Below are positions 25,525 to 34,880 of a DNA stretch of 64,000 nt, piece after piece. The stretch is from Nostoc sp. FACHB-110 (GTDB lineage: Bacteria; Cyanobacteriota; Cyanobacteriia; Cyanobacteriales; Nostocaceae), in contig NZ_JACJRU010000030.1 in NCBI RefSeq assembly GCF_014697425.1, forward strand, positions 25,637-89,636. Direction: 5' to 3'. The notes below the pieces were generated by a model that saw only the letters and a list, made by a program, of their open reading frames with translations, ran no database searches and was not told where the DNA came from. Numbering within the stretch: position 1 is the first letter of the stretch; each line of letters starts with the position of its first letter. The position numbers and the translations under genes were made by a program.

Positions 25525-27795
25525 GTGGTTTCTCAGTCTGTTTGGATTGTCGGTAATAGTCGCAGTGGTAAGACAACTCGTTTGGTAGAGCATTTTTGTC
25601 GCTGGCTAAAAATTGAAAACCAAAATCATGAATCATTTTATACTAAAACTAGAGTCCAAAAAACAGCTAATTCTTTCCCAAAAAAACTGGTTTTAAAGCA
25701 ATCAGAACCAGGAGTTTTAGCCTTGGCAGCTAATGATGACAATCGTCGTGATTTTTCTGATAAGATTGTTACAAAAACTTTAGGTAAATATCCAATTCGT
25801 GCCAAAACTCCGCTAGGTTTTTTTCAAGATGAGATAATTTTATTTTGGCCTTTATTGATTGATTCGTTACACATAAAAGCCCAATTTCCGGTAAGACTAC
25901 GCCCAGAGACAGAACAAGAATTAGCCACCAAACTTTGGCGCGAGCAATTAGATGCAGAAGTTTTGCAGCGTGCAGGGGTGAATGAATATCGTTTAGTACG
26001 GCGGATTTTAGACTTGTTGCAGTTAGCGGCTTATAGTGGGACACCGTGCGAAGGCATTGCGGAAGTTTTACAAACAGGTTTACCAGAAAGTGGCGTAAAT
26101 CTAGAGCCAGAATTTTTAGCATCTTTGCTGCTAGATTGGCGTAACTGGTGTTTAGAGCGTGGTTTACTCACTTATGGGATTATAACTGAACTCTACACGC
26201 AGCATTTATTAAGCGATCGCCGTTATCAAGCACGTCTGCAACAACGCTATCAAGCCATTCTTGCTGATGATGTGGATGAATATCCCGCAGTCGCCCGTCA
26301 GCTGTTTGAAACCCTTTTAGATCAAGGGGCAGTAGGCGCGTTTAGTTATAATCCTGATGGTGCGGTGCGCTTAGGATTAGGGGCAGATCCTAATGATATG
26401 GAAGAATTGGCTAGACGCTGCCGAGTCGAAACTTTGTTTGAGCCAGCGCAACCATCCCTCGCCGAGCGACTCGCCACACCAATGGTAGAATTTATCACCC
26501 AACCGATGGTGATGATAGAACTACCGCCAATGGTGCGCTCAATTCAAACCACCTCTCGTGCCGAACTACTGCGCAAAACAGCTGAGGTAATTGGCAAGGC
26601 AATCAAATCAGGACAAGTACAGGCTCAAGAAGTAGCAATTATAGCACCTGGTTTAGATGCGATCGCTCGTTATACCATCACAGAAATTCTCACCAAGCAA
26701 AACATCCCCGTCGAGTCACTCAACGACCAACGCCCTTTGATTAGTTCACCAATGATTCGGGCATTACTCACGCTGTTAGCACTAGTTTATCCCGGCTTGG
26801 GGCGGTTAGTAGATAGAGATGCCGTGGCGGAGATGTTGGTAGTGTTGGGGAGGAAGGGGGGCAGGGGGCAGGAGGTAGAGGGCAGGGAGCAGGGGGCAGG
26901 GGGAGTCTTAAATACTCAGCACTCCTCACTCAGCACTGATATCGACCCAGTACGTGCGGGTTTAATTGCTGATTATTGCTTTGTTCCCCATCCTGAGCGC
27001 CCGAATTTGTTACCTGTCACAACCTTTGAGCGTTGGGATAGAATTGGCTATGTAGCAACCACAGCTTATGGTGAGATTTTACAGTGGATCGAAAAACAGC
27101 GATCGCAACAAGAACAACGTTTAATTCCTAGCCCGATTTCACTGTTGTATTTGGCAATTCAAGACTTTCTGTGCAAAGACAGCAACCCACCTTACGACCA
27201 AATGGCAGCACTGCGAGAATTGCTAGAAACTGCCCAGCATTATTGGGAAATTGATACTAGGTTAAGGCAGGAGGCAGGAATTGGGCAAGAGGCCAGCACT
27301 CAGCACGGGCTAAACGCCCCGCTACCGCTAACAGCACTCAGCACTCAGCACTCAGCTAGCACTACCTTAGCTGAATTTATTCAACTGCTGCGGCGTGGTA
27401 CGATTACAGCCAATCCTTACCCGTTGCGTCCTATTGGCCCAGCCAGAAAAGCTGTCACCTTAGCCACTATTTTCCAATATCGTTCGAGCAGGCGATCGCA
27501 TCGTTGGCATTTTTGGTTAGATGCAGGTTCGCCTTTGTGGGCAAAAGGTGGTGCAGCCACTTTATTTGGTGCGCCTTTATTCTTGCGAAACAGGTTAGGG
27601 CAACCGTGGACAGCCGAAGATGAAAAATTAACAGAACAAGCAAGATTAAAGCGAATTTTGGCAGATTTGCTATCGCGTGTATCCGACAAAGTTTATTTAT
27701 GCCACAGTGATTTAGCCGTCAACGGACAAGAACAACTAGGGCCACTGTTACCCTTGGTGCATACCTGTGTGTCTGTTGTTTCTGATGTGGCTTAA
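25525..27795 (+). CDS. AddB/RecC-like P-loop protein with repeat insertions
   Basis: A 756-residue protein. VWIVGNSRSGKTTRLVEHF near the N-terminus is a Walker A motif. AILADDVDEYPAVARQLFETLL (from about residue 247) resembles motif II of UvrD-type helicases. EVAIIAPGLDAIARYTITEIL and LISSPMIRALLTLLALVYPG resemble the C-terminal UvrD core. The whole looks like a RecB/AddB-type helicase-fold protein with degenerate motifs. It is often labelled a recombinase-family protein in cyanobacterial genomes; the true role is unknown. The start is GTG 25525, with a strong AAGGAG seven bases upstream. Two stretches, about residues 441-472 and 580-612, are encoded by the same G-rich and CAGCACT repeat words that lie between genes elsewhere, and stay in frame. 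Confidence 0.75.
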   Translation: MVSQSVWIVGNSRSGKTTRLVEHFCRWLKIENQNHESFYTKTRVQKTANSFPKKLVLKQSEPGVLALAANDDNRRDFSDKIVTKTLGKYPIRAKTPLGFFQDEIILFWPLLIDSLHIKAQFPVRLRPETEQELATKLWREQLDAEVLQRAGVNEYRLVRRILDLLQLAAYSGTPCEGIAEVLQTGLPESGVNLEPEFLASLLLDWRNWCLERGLLTYGIITELYTQHLLSDRRYQARLQQRYQAILADDVDEYPAVARQLFETLLDQGAVGAFSYNPDGAVRLGLGADPNDMEELARRCRVETLFEPAQPSLAERLATPMVEFITQPMVMIELPPMVRSIQTTSRAELLRKTAEVIGKAIKSGQVQAQEVAIIAPGLDAIARYTITEILTKQNIPVESLNDQRPLISSPMIRALLTLLALVYPGLGRLVDRDAVAEMLVVLGRKGGRGQEVEGREQGAGGVLNTQHSSLSTDIDPVRAGLIADYCFVPHPERPNLLPVTTFERWDRIGYVATTAYGEILQWIEKQRSQQEQRLIPSPISLLYLAIQDFLCKDSNPPYDQMAALRELLETAQHYWEIDTRLRQEAGIGQEASTQHGLNAPLPLTALSTQHSASTTLAEFIQLLRRGTITANPYPLRPIGPARKAVTLATIFQYRSSRRSHRWHFWLDAGSPLWAKGGAATLFGAPLFLRNRLGQPWTAEDEKLTEQARLKRILADLLSRVSDKVYLCHSDLAVNGQEQLGPLLPLVHTCVSVVSDVA
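26846..26940. repeat. Repeat inserted in frame in the AddB-like gene, first copy
   Basis: A run of GGGGGCAGGG-type words (about 26846-26910) is followed by CTCAGCACTCCTCACTCAGCAC. These are words of cyanobacterial intergenic repeats, here translated as a Gly/Gln/Arg-rich then Ser/Thr/His-rich segment that fits no folded domain. Confidence 0.75.
27263..27360. repeat. Repeat inserted in frame in the AddB-like gene, second copy
   Basis: AGGCAGGAGGCAGGAATTGG words are followed by CAGCACT heptamers, a GGGCTAAACGCCCC palindrome (27307-27320) and three more CAGCACT units. The reading frame stays open through all of it. Confidence 0.75.
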
Positions 27796-27852
27796 GTTTG
27801 GTAACTTGCAAAACAGGCTTAATGGGAAAAGTCAAGAAGAAGTGTGTTGGGG

Positions 27853-27899
27853 GTGGCTGAGTCGGTTGTTGGGGCTGTATTTTCCCCTACACCCCACAC
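27853..27899 (+). repeat. G/C-rich intergenic repeat, copy B
   Basis: This is the plus-strand copy of the repeat at 22562-22633. It shares GTGGCTGAGT (27853-27862), GTTGTTGG and a 22-base run at 27878-27899. It sits between the convergent AddB-like gene and the RTX-like gene. Confidence 0.7.
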
Positions 27900-27920
27900 C
27901 CCAACTGCGCTTGATCAGGT

Positions 27921-30743
27921 TTAGATAACGACAATATTAGTGTTATTGAAAGCAGGACTGCCTTGTAAGACTGCAATCTGTACTGCTGTAGAGCCGCCTA
28001 AGCTGCCATCGGCATCGAAAAATAAGGCTCCATTTGTTGTATTGTAAATAAACCGTTGGTTTGTCGTGTTTGCTGTCGTAATGCCTGCACCAGAACGAAA
28101 ACGTTCTGCACTTAAAGAGCCTGCAACTAAATTTCCACCAAAACCGACGGCAGATATCTGAATCTTGTCACCAGCAGAGCCACTAAAATCATTAATTATA
28201 TCTAAGCGATCGCTTAAAGCTGTAAACCGATAGTTATCTGCTCCATCATTTCCGGTTAGCGTATCATTTCCTGCACCACCGACTAGTAGGTCATTGCCAG
28301 TACCACCGATCAGTACATCGTTACCGCCACCACCAGTAATTGTATCATTACCTCCAGCCCCATTGAGGCTATCGTTGCCGCTACCACCAGCGATCGAGTT
28401 GTTCGTAGCATCGCCAGTGAATACTCGTCCAAGATCGTTGAGCGTCAGACGATATTCTCCTGTAGCCCCGGAACCATTAACATCGCCAAGACCCGTAACC
28501 GGGTTATAGTTAGAGTTTGGGCTAAGGGATACGCCGACGTAGTATGTACCCGCTTGAGTAAATGTATAAGCCAAGTAAGAGAACTGGCTAGAGGCTTCAC
28601 CCGGTGCAGATCCATCGTTGTTAGCCGCCAGTTGTGTACCACTGGAGTTGAATATTCTGAGGTAAGTATTGAGACTTGACCCATTGCGAGAGTCCACATC
28701 AAACCCGACTCGCTGCCCAGCAGAGACGGTAAACTTCACCAAGTCTGTGTCATTTTGGGGATTCATGGTAAAGTCAACGAACTGCCCTAGTGACTTAATA
28801 TTTGCAGTACGATTCGCCACTTCAGCGATTGTGTCGTCAGGGTCTTGACTTGGACTAACGAAGTTTGAGGTCAGCGTATAGTTTGTGGCTCCGTTAACCC
28901 CCAGGACGCGCACAAAATACTGCCCAGCACTTAGTACCCGTGAGAGCTTTTCTGTTGGCGAGTTCAAGACGTTTGAAGTCGCTAAGATATCACCCGCATC
29001 GATCACACCATTATTATTGGCATCCTTAATCAGTGCAAGCGATAAATCTTCACCAGCAACACCTGTGGTATTCAGGGTCACTTCATAAGTACTGGTCAGA
29101 TTGAAGCGATAGAAATCGTTGACATCACTGGAAGCATCGAAAGATTGTTCGATGTAGTCTTGGAAAGTTTGATTTGGCGGTGTTGCCCCAGTGATGGCTG
29201 CGAGTTGTCGGGCTGTGCTTAAAGTATTCCCGGCGTAGTCTGAAACCAACCGCAGGTAGTAAGCGGCTTGTACACCAGTACCATTTGTATGTAAAAAGTA
29301 GGTTCCCGCCGCCAAGTTTGCACTCAGGGAACCACTACTAAACTCAGTAATTGTTTCACCAGCGTCAAGCCGTTGGTTATTATTCAAGTCTTGGACAATT
29401 GACAGAGTTGGATTTTGGGTAGTTCTAGAGTAGTAAGAGTTATTAAATGCGGCAGCTGAGAGTTTACCCGCAGCACTCATAGTGAACTTGAAGTAATCAG
29501 AGAAATCACCTGCACTGATGCCAAATCCATCATTAGTATAAGGTGTCTCCCCAATGAGAGTACCAAGCGATCGCGCCTTTGATAGATTGTTATACGCTTG
29601 TGGATCGCTGTTAACAGCATCAAAGTCTGAATCGAGATCGAGCTGATAGTTGGTATAGGCTCCGTTCTGCACCACCTGAATGTAATAAGTACCCGCTCCT
29701 AAGGTGGTTGAGATTTGGTCGTCTCCTGGGTTCGATGATGAAAGGAAAACTTCATCGGCTGAAATAAACCCATCATTATTTGTGTCACGGGCAAGGCGTA
29801 AATTGGCATCGAAGGTGGGAGTGGGGAAGGCCGAGGTATCGATGTCTAACCGGATATCAAGGGGTGAGGTTTTATCCAGAGTAAATTTGTAGAGGTCATT
29901 AGCATCTTCATAAGTTGGCAGCCCAAAGGAGCCTCCTACCATATCGTACAAGCGACGACTGCTGCCAGTGACGTTGCCCAAATCTCTTGCTGTACCAGTA
30001 ACATCACCTGCATAATCACTGACAATCCGCAAGGTGTAGGGATCGGAGCCGTAAAGCTGAGTATATCTGACATAGTAAGTGCCAGCCGGGGCAGAGTAGC
30101 GGTCAACATTGAGACCATCACCCACAGTACCAGCGACAGTCTGCAACACGTTACCATTGGAGTCGAGCAATTCCATCCTCGCCTGCAATCCACCAGTATA
30201 GGTAAAATCCTTCATCCGCAAACTGATAGTGCCAGGAGCTTCCATCGTGAATTTCACAACGTCAACGTTATCACGATAGTCGAGATAGTCTTGCCAGTTA
30301 ATTTTGTTATAAGCTAAGTACTTATCGCTGGTTTGCCCCCAACTAGTGCCGATATCTCTCGCTGTTGCTAAGGTTGGGCCAGAATAGTCATTGTATAAGT
30401 ACAGCGAATAGTTTGTGGGGTTTCCCGAATAAAAATGTACCCTTACGTAGTAGTATTGGTTAGCTTGTAGCGAAACGTTGATTGTCTCGCTCTGGTTGCC
30501 ACCCAGGTTACTAATGGCAACTAGGTTTTGGTTTTGGTCGTAAATATAGAGGTCAGCGTCGGCTGACAAGTTATTTAAAGGGGCGTAGAGGGTTGATGCA
30601 CCGTAGAGGGTATAGAACTGGTAGTAGTCGTCAGTGTCACTTGAACTGACTGAATCGTTGATGATGACATTCTGCTCCAGGAAAAAGTTTGACTCTGGAT
30701 CTATGGGTGTTGCGGTAGAAAAAGTATTATTAGGTTCTGTCAT
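27921..30743 (-). CDS. Large PPC-domain protein with RTX calcium repeats
   Basis: A 940-residue, Asp/Asn/Gly-rich protein, very probably exported by a type I secretion system, as it has no N-terminal signal and ends with RTX repeats and a hydrophobic tail. The N-terminal 770 residues are a series of about six pre-peptidase C-terminal (PPC) beta domains, each with a pattern like DTDDYYQF ... AGTYYVRV. Three EF-hand-like calcium loops are placed between them: DTNNDGFISADE, DLNNNQRLDAGE and DANNNGVIDAGD. Residues of about 781-838 are RTX nonapeptides (GGSGNDSLNGAGGNDTI...). A C-terminal DNYRF...FFDADG module follows, as in other cyanobacterial RTX proteins. No catalytic domain is present, so it is likely a surface or matrix protein. 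No secretion genes are adjacent. Confidence 0.9.
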   Translation of the reverse strand: MTEPNNTFSTATPIDPESNFFLEQNVIINDSVSSSDTDDYYQFYTLYGASTLYAPLNNLSADADLYIYDQNQNLVAISNLGGNQSETINVSLQANQYYYVRVHFYSGNPTNYSLYLYNDYSGPTLATARDIGTSWGQTSDKYLAYNKINWQDYLDYRDNVDVVKFTMEAPGTISLRMKDFTYTGGLQARMELLDSNGNVLQTVAGTVGDGLNVDRYSAPAGTYYVRYTQLYGSDPYTLRIVSDYAGDVTGTARDLGNVTGSSRRLYDMVGGSFGLPTYEDANDLYKFTLDKTSPLDIRLDIDTSAFPTPTFDANLRLARDTNNDGFISADEVFLSSSNPGDDQISTTLGAGTYYIQVVQNGAYTNYQLDLDSDFDAVNSDPQAYNNLSKARSLGTLIGETPYTNDGFGISAGDFSDYFKFTMSAAGKLSAAAFNNSYYSRTTQNPTLSIVQDLNNNQRLDAGETITEFSSGSLSANLAAGTYFLHTNGTGVQAAYYLRLVSDYAGNTLSTARQLAAITGATPPNQTFQDYIEQSFDASSDVNDFYRFNLTSTYEVTLNTTGVAGEDLSLALIKDANNNGVIDAGDILATSNVLNSPTEKLSRVLSAGQYFVRVLGVNGATNYTLTSNFVSPSQDPDDTIAEVANRTANIKSLGQFVDFTMNPQNDTDLVKFTVSAGQRVGFDVDSRNGSSLNTYLRIFNSSGTQLAANNDGSAPGEASSQFSYLAYTFTQAGTYYVGVSLSPNSNYNPVTGLGDVNGSGATGEYRLTLNDLGRVFTGDATNNSIAGGSGNDSLNGAGGNDTITGGGGNDVLIGGTGNDLLVGGAGNDTLTGNDGADNYRFTALSDRLDIINDFSGSAGDKIQISAVGFGGNLVAGSLSAERFRSGAGITTANTTNQRFIYNTTNGALFFDADGSLGGSTAVQIAVLQGSPAFNNTNIVVI

Positions 30744-30830
30744 GGCGATAATTCTTAACTAAACTAGAGAGAGAAAAACAAACGAAAACATAGAATAGAT
30801 AATTATTGAGAACTTTCCCATCTTCACAGA

Positions 30831-30943
30831 ACTTACGCCTAATACACTAAAAATCTATAGACGCGCAAGCGGCTTCCCGCAGAGTACTACAGAGACACAG
30901 AATTGACGAAAAAATGAGGTTTTGAGAAATTTTTTGCGTAAGT
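30831..30943. mobile_element. MITE-like element with ACTTACGC ends
   Basis: ACTTACGC (30831-30838) and GCGTAAGT (30936-30943) bound 113 non-coding bases that contain GACGCGCAAGCGGCTTCCCG and CTACAGAGACACAG words, both common in cyanobacterial intergenic repeats. The ends are like those of the element at 5875-5953, though the interiors differ. Confidence 0.5.
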
Positions 30944-31164
30944 TTTACTTCATTAAGAAGTATTTATAATAGTGCAATTTTAAAACTTTTTATGATGTAG
31001 AAAAGATTAAGTTTTCTTGAGAAAGAATCGGGAATCAGAACAGACAAATTTAGCTAAATATTGACCTGATTTTTGCTGCTCAAAAAGTCAGAACTATAAA
31101 AATTAGTTGGCGTAAATTCTTGGTGAACTGTTTCTTCTTTTCTAAATCCCGTGAAAAGTCAGGT

Positions 31165-31240
31165 GTAGGTTGGGTGGAGGAACGGAACCCAACATTCACG
31201 CATCCTTTGTTGGGTTAGGCTATCGCTACACCCAACCTAC
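31165..31240. repeat. Nested inverted repeat, GTAGGTTGGGT family
   Basis: GTAGGTTGGGT (31165-31175) pairs with ACCCAACCTAC (31230-31240). Inside it, AACCCAACA and TGTTGGGTT form a second stem. It lies 46 bases after the last gene of the HEP locus and could also act as its terminator. Confidence 0.7.
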
Positions 31241-31286
31241 TATTCTCTTAACTGAACCGTATTGCCTTATAAGAATTGATTTAGGG

Positions 31287-32417
31287 TTATCTTAGTGCCA
31301 TTCCACTAGGCATTAAAGAACGAATCGTATTAATGAAGTTTTGCGCGTAGTTGTGGGTGGAGAAATCGAGGGCGCGTTGGCGTGCAGCGACGGCGACATT
31401 TTGGGCAAATTCTTGTTCGTCTAGGTAGCGCAAAATTGCGATCGCCAATGCTTCAGAATCACCGTAAGGTGTTAATAAGCCATTCATCCCATCGGTAATA
31501 ATTTCCGTTGGGCCGCCAGCATTACCCGCAATTACAGGTTTACCCAACGCCATTGCTTCAATAATCACAATTCCAAATGGTTCTTTATCAGAAGCATGAA
31601 CGAAGACATCCATTGCTTGCACCCATTCGGGAATATTGCGCTGGAGTCCTGGCATAATGACTTTTTCTTCCAGTCCTAAATTGACTATTTCTGATTTGAG
31701 AAAATCTTCGTAGTCTGGTTCTAAGTCATGCTTACCGCCAACTACCACACAATGAGCATCAGGATATTTCTCTAACACTTTCGGCATTGCTTGAACGAGG
31801 ACGTGCATTCCTTTCCAGCGTTGCAGTCTGCCCACAATGCCAATTAACGGCCCGTGTGATGGTAAGCCGAGTTTTTGCCGTGCTACTTGGGGCGAAGGTA
31901 AAGCAGCAGGTTCAAATCTATCTAAGGCTACGCCGGGATAAACTAGAGGTGTGGGACGATGGGGCCAAATTTGGGCTTGGGCTTGCTTACCATCTTGAGA
32001 GAGGGTGATAACAGCACGGGCGGGTAATGCTGTGGCGAGGCGGACTAACCAAAACTTGTCATGGGGTACTTCGAGTTGATACCACACAGATGGTAAACCC
32101 GCCAGCATCGCTGCCATACCACCGTAAAAATGGGTAATCCACATCCAATTGACGATTATATCTGCACGTTCGCGCCGAGCGATCGCCGCTATCCGCAAAA
32201 CGGTAGTAATTAACTTATGAACTTGTCGCAACCTGCCACTTTCAATAACTCGCGTATCAATGCCCAACTTTCTCACTTGTTCCACCATTGGGCCTGATTC
32301 TAAAAAGATGGCTATCCACTCGACACCAGCATTCCGTCCTTGCTGCATCAAGTCTAAAAACATCATTTCACCGCCACCTCTTTGTTCGGCTAGGGGCATG
32401 ATAACTATAGCTTTCAT
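31287..32417 (-). CDS. GT4 family glycosyltransferase, last gene of the HEP locus
   Basis: A 376-residue retaining glycosyltransferase with a GT-B fold. The N-terminal acceptor domain has the Gly-rich loop EQRGGGEMMF. The donor domain starts at IGIVGRLQRWKGMHVL and has the Glu-x7-Glu motif in KEPFGIVIIEAMALGKPVIA, followed by GGPTEIITDGMNGLL. It lacks membrane helices and acts at the inner face of the plasma membrane. It follows the polymerase gene after 28 bases, so it is part of the same transcript. The sugar it transfers is unknown. It corresponds in position to the distal GT of the Anabaena HEP island. Confidence 0.88.
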   Translation of the reverse strand: MKAIVIMPLAEQRGGGEMMFLDLMQQGRNAGVEWIAIFLESGPMVEQVRKLGIDTRVIESGRLRQVHKLITTVLRIAAIARRERADIIVNWMWITHFYGGMAAMLAGLPSVWYQLEVPHDKFWLVRLATALPARAVITLSQDGKQAQAQIWPHRPTPLVYPGVALDRFEPAALPSPQVARQKLGLPSHGPLIGIVGRLQRWKGMHVLVQAMPKVLEKYPDAHCVVVGGKHDLEPDYEDFLKSEIVNLGLEEKVIMPGLQRNIPEWVQAMDVFVHASDKEPFGIVIIEAMALGKPVIAGNAGGPTEIITDGMNGLLTPYGDSEALAIAILRYLDEQEFAQNVAVAARQRALDFSTHNYAQNFINTIRSLMPSGMALR

Positions 32418-32445
32418 ATCGTTTAATGTATGGGGATCTAAGTTA

Positions 32446-33882
32446 TTACGAATTCAAACTGTTTTGATGCTGATAGTATTTATGTGCTGACATTGCCATT
32501 GCTAAAAATCCCCACAAAATCATCCCGGAGACACTCAACATCCCGCTACCGATGACTAATTGAGCGCAAGAACTAATACCAATGGCACGGGCGGCACTGA
32601 CGAAGCTATCAAATCGCGCTTCAGTATACTGCATCACACTAAAAAGCATGAGGAATAATCCACCTAAATAAAATACGGCTCCAAACCAGCCGAGGGTGAA
32701 AAACATATCGAGAATGCCGCTATCAATGACAAATACTTCGATTTGTCCGGTTTTTTCATTGACTTTCCAAATATTTCCTAAACCATTACCCAGAATATTA
32801 GAAAGGGCGATGCCAAGGTTGCGGTCATAACTGCCTGATCTATCCCTAAAACTAGTATCGTTTTCGAGATTAGAAAAGCTTTCTAACCTGGCTGATACTA
32901 CATCAGAAATTGGTTCAATGGTTGTAAGTGGGATAACACACAATGCCATCACCACCACGATCGCAATTAAGCGCATTTGGATTTTAGCTTTGACTGAACC
33001 CATAATCATAATTACGCCGAGTAACCAGCCTCCCCAGTTAGTCCGGGCTTGGGCTAGCAAAAATGACACGTAGCCAACAGCCGAAGCCGGAAAGATTAGC
33101 GGCCCAGAAGCGGTAAATAATAACAACAACCCCGTCTGCATCACCGCACCAAACGGCCCGACTGAGTGTAATGTACTCCAGACACGCATTCCGAATGGTA
33201 CAGGGTTGCCAGAACTTGTGAATAATTTGGACTGAATTAGCCAGTATCTATCCCACTCTGGGGCGACAACAAATTGATAGATGCCGTAAGCACCTGTAAC
33301 TAAGACGCAAAACAGAAATGTCCGTTGTAAGTTCTGGCGATAAGTGGGATAGTCCCGCCAGTTCATAAATAAGTGAAAAGCAAAAATAATGGGACTCAAC
33401 CAGTCTAATAAGCCGCGCGCTACGGGGACTGGAGCGTTATAAATTAAACCTACAAGAAAACTATAAAATACGCCGATAAAAGCCAAAATAAAAGGTAAAC
33501 CTCCCTGTCGAGAGGCTTTGGGAAAATGCTTTAAGAATGTGGCAATAGTAACAAATACAACTAAATAAGGGGCAATGAGAATTTGACGAGTAGGGTCCCA
33601 ACCGACTCGATAATCGATTAAACGAGCAACTAAGGGTGTAAGAAACCAGACCCACCAAGTAAAACCGATGTATAAAATCGGATGACGTAGATATAAAAAT
33701 ATCGCTACGATTAAGGCTGTGATTGGATAAATTAGGCGTAAAGTCCCAGCCGCACCAGCAAAGTAACAAGTGACACCCAGCAATATAAAGCCGAGAATAG
33801 CACTCCAACCTTGTAGCGATCGCTGTTTTGGGGAAAATGGTGTTTGTAAGAAGCTATTGAAGAGTAATGATTGAGAAATCAC
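32446..33882 (-). CDS. O-antigen polymerase/ligase-like membrane protein (Wzy-type)
   Basis: A 478-residue membrane protein with about 11-12 helices. The largest periplasmic loop follows the helix near residue 315 and contains SARLESFSNLENDTSFRDR, then LGNGLGN. This R-x10-R-like pattern is typical of the Wzy_C/O-antigen ligase superfamily. Its likely job is to join HEP repeat units on the periplasmic side. The start is GTG 33882, which overlaps the stop of the upstream GT2 gene in a GTGA, indicating translational coupling. It is the only polymerase candidate in the locus. Confidence 0.85.
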   Translation of the reverse strand: MISQSLLFNSFLQTPFSPKQRSLQGWSAILGFILLGVTCYFAGAAGTLRLIYPITALIVAIFLYLRHPILYIGFTWWVWFLTPLVARLIDYRVGWDPTRQILIAPYLVVFVTIATFLKHFPKASRQGGLPFILAFIGVFYSFLVGLIYNAPVPVARGLLDWLSPIIFAFHLFMNWRDYPTYRQNLQRTFLFCVLVTGAYGIYQFVVAPEWDRYWLIQSKLFTSSGNPVPFGMRVWSTLHSVGPFGAVMQTGLLLLFTASGPLIFPASAVGYVSFLLAQARTNWGGWLLGVIMIMGSVKAKIQMRLIAIVVVMALCVIPLTTIEPISDVVSARLESFSNLENDTSFRDRSGSYDRNLGIALSNILGNGLGNIWKVNEKTGQIEVFVIDSGILDMFFTLGWFGAVFYLGGLFLMLFSVMQYTEARFDSFVSAARAIGISSCAQLVIGSGMLSVSGMILWGFLAMAMSAHKYYQHQNSLNS

Positions 33883-34880
33883 TGTGCATTTCCTGATATT
33901 TTTTTAACGCAGAGAGACGCAAAGTTCAACGCGGAGTTACGCGGAGTTTGGCTGTCACTGGTAACTTGCCATGTCTGCCATCCTTGCCAGCGGCCGCGCC
34001 AGGAAGCTAATAATTTGCGGGTGGCGAGTCGGCCTTGGCTGGGGAAAAATCGCAGCCATTGGATGAGGCCGAAACAGTCTCTTGTCCCAACTAAGATTGC
34101 CCACAGCAAGAAGATGAGGCGGCGTAGGGGTGAAAAGTGTTCTAGTAAAACTAGGGTTTCGTTATGGACTAAGTTAATTTGCGCGATCGCATTAAAATTA
34201 TTACGTTGGTCTTCGTCAAATCGCTGGGCGGGATAGTGGTCAACTGCCACTTGCGGGTCGTAAATTATCTGCCAAGCTGCACGTTTTAAGGTGAGGATGA
34301 ATGCCATTTCAAAATGTACTTGTGCGCCTGTACCTCGCATTCTCTCGTCAAAGTGTAATTTTGCGATCGCCTGAGTGCGAAAACTCATGTTCACGCCTTT
34401 GAGGACATCAACAAAGCGCGCTTCGCCAACTCCCAAATGATGGTTGCCAATTACCCGCCCAAACCACTGCACTTGCCCAACTACAGCGCGCGATTCATCC
34501 TCAATTTTGTCACCGTGATGTATCCAATCACGCCCACCAACACCACCTATTTGACTGTTGGCGAGAAAGTGCGCGTTAATTTTCTCTAACCAATCAGGAT
34601 AAGGGGCTGCATCATCATCAGTAATAGATAAGACATCTCCCTCAACTGCTGCAAGTCCAGCGTTGAGGGCGGCTACTACTCCTGGGATGGTAACGGTGAC
34701 GGTTTGCAAAGGTAAGTTGTGTAAGGGAAATTCTGCTAGAAAATTCCAGGTGTCTGCATCTGTATCCCGGACAACGACGATGACTTGATCGACAGGTTTA
34801 GTTTGCGCTTGCAGTGCCGAAAGGCAACGAGATAGATCCAGAGGACGGCGATAGGTCGGGATGAGAACTGTGTTCTTCAT
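33879..34880 (-). CDS. GT2 family glycosyltransferase
   Basis: A protein of about 333 residues with a GT-A fold. NTVLIPTYRRPLDLSRCL opens the nucleotide-binding domain. The metal motif is in LSITDDDAAPYPDWLE (D-D-D). GVNMSFRTQAI is typical of the acceptor side. Two hydrophobic stretches near the C-terminus (LRRLIFLLWAILVG) suggest membrane association. I start at ATG 34880, which has GAGGAG ten bases upstream. The longer in-frame start at 34952 lies further inside the preceding gene. Even so, the two genes overlap by 83 bases. The sugar is unknown. Confidence 0.87.
   Translation of the reverse strand: MKNTVLIPTYRRPLDLSRCLSALQAQTKPVDQVIVVVRDTDADTWNFLAEFPLHNLPLQTVTVTIPGVVAALNAGLAAVEGDVLSITDDDAAPYPDWLEKINAHFLANSQIGGVGGRDWIHHGDKIEDESRAVVGQVQWFGRVIGNHHLGVGEARFVDVLKGVNMSFRTQAIAKLHFDERMRGTGAQVHFEMAFILTLKRAAWQIIYDPQVAVDHYPAQRFDEDQRNNFNAIAQINLVHNETLVLLEHFSPLRRLIFLLWAILVGTRDCFGLIQWLRFFPSQGRLATRKLLASWRGRWQGWQTWQVTSDSQTPRNSALNFASLCVKKISGNAQ

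Larger units (their letters stand above)
30744..31286. other. Non-coding gap with two repeats (543 bp)
   Basis: It separates the RTX-like gene from the HEP locus. It contains the ACTTACGC-ended element (30831-30943) and the GTAGGTTGGGT inverted repeat (31165-31240). The stretch between is AT-rich and shows no gene. Confidence 0.7.
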
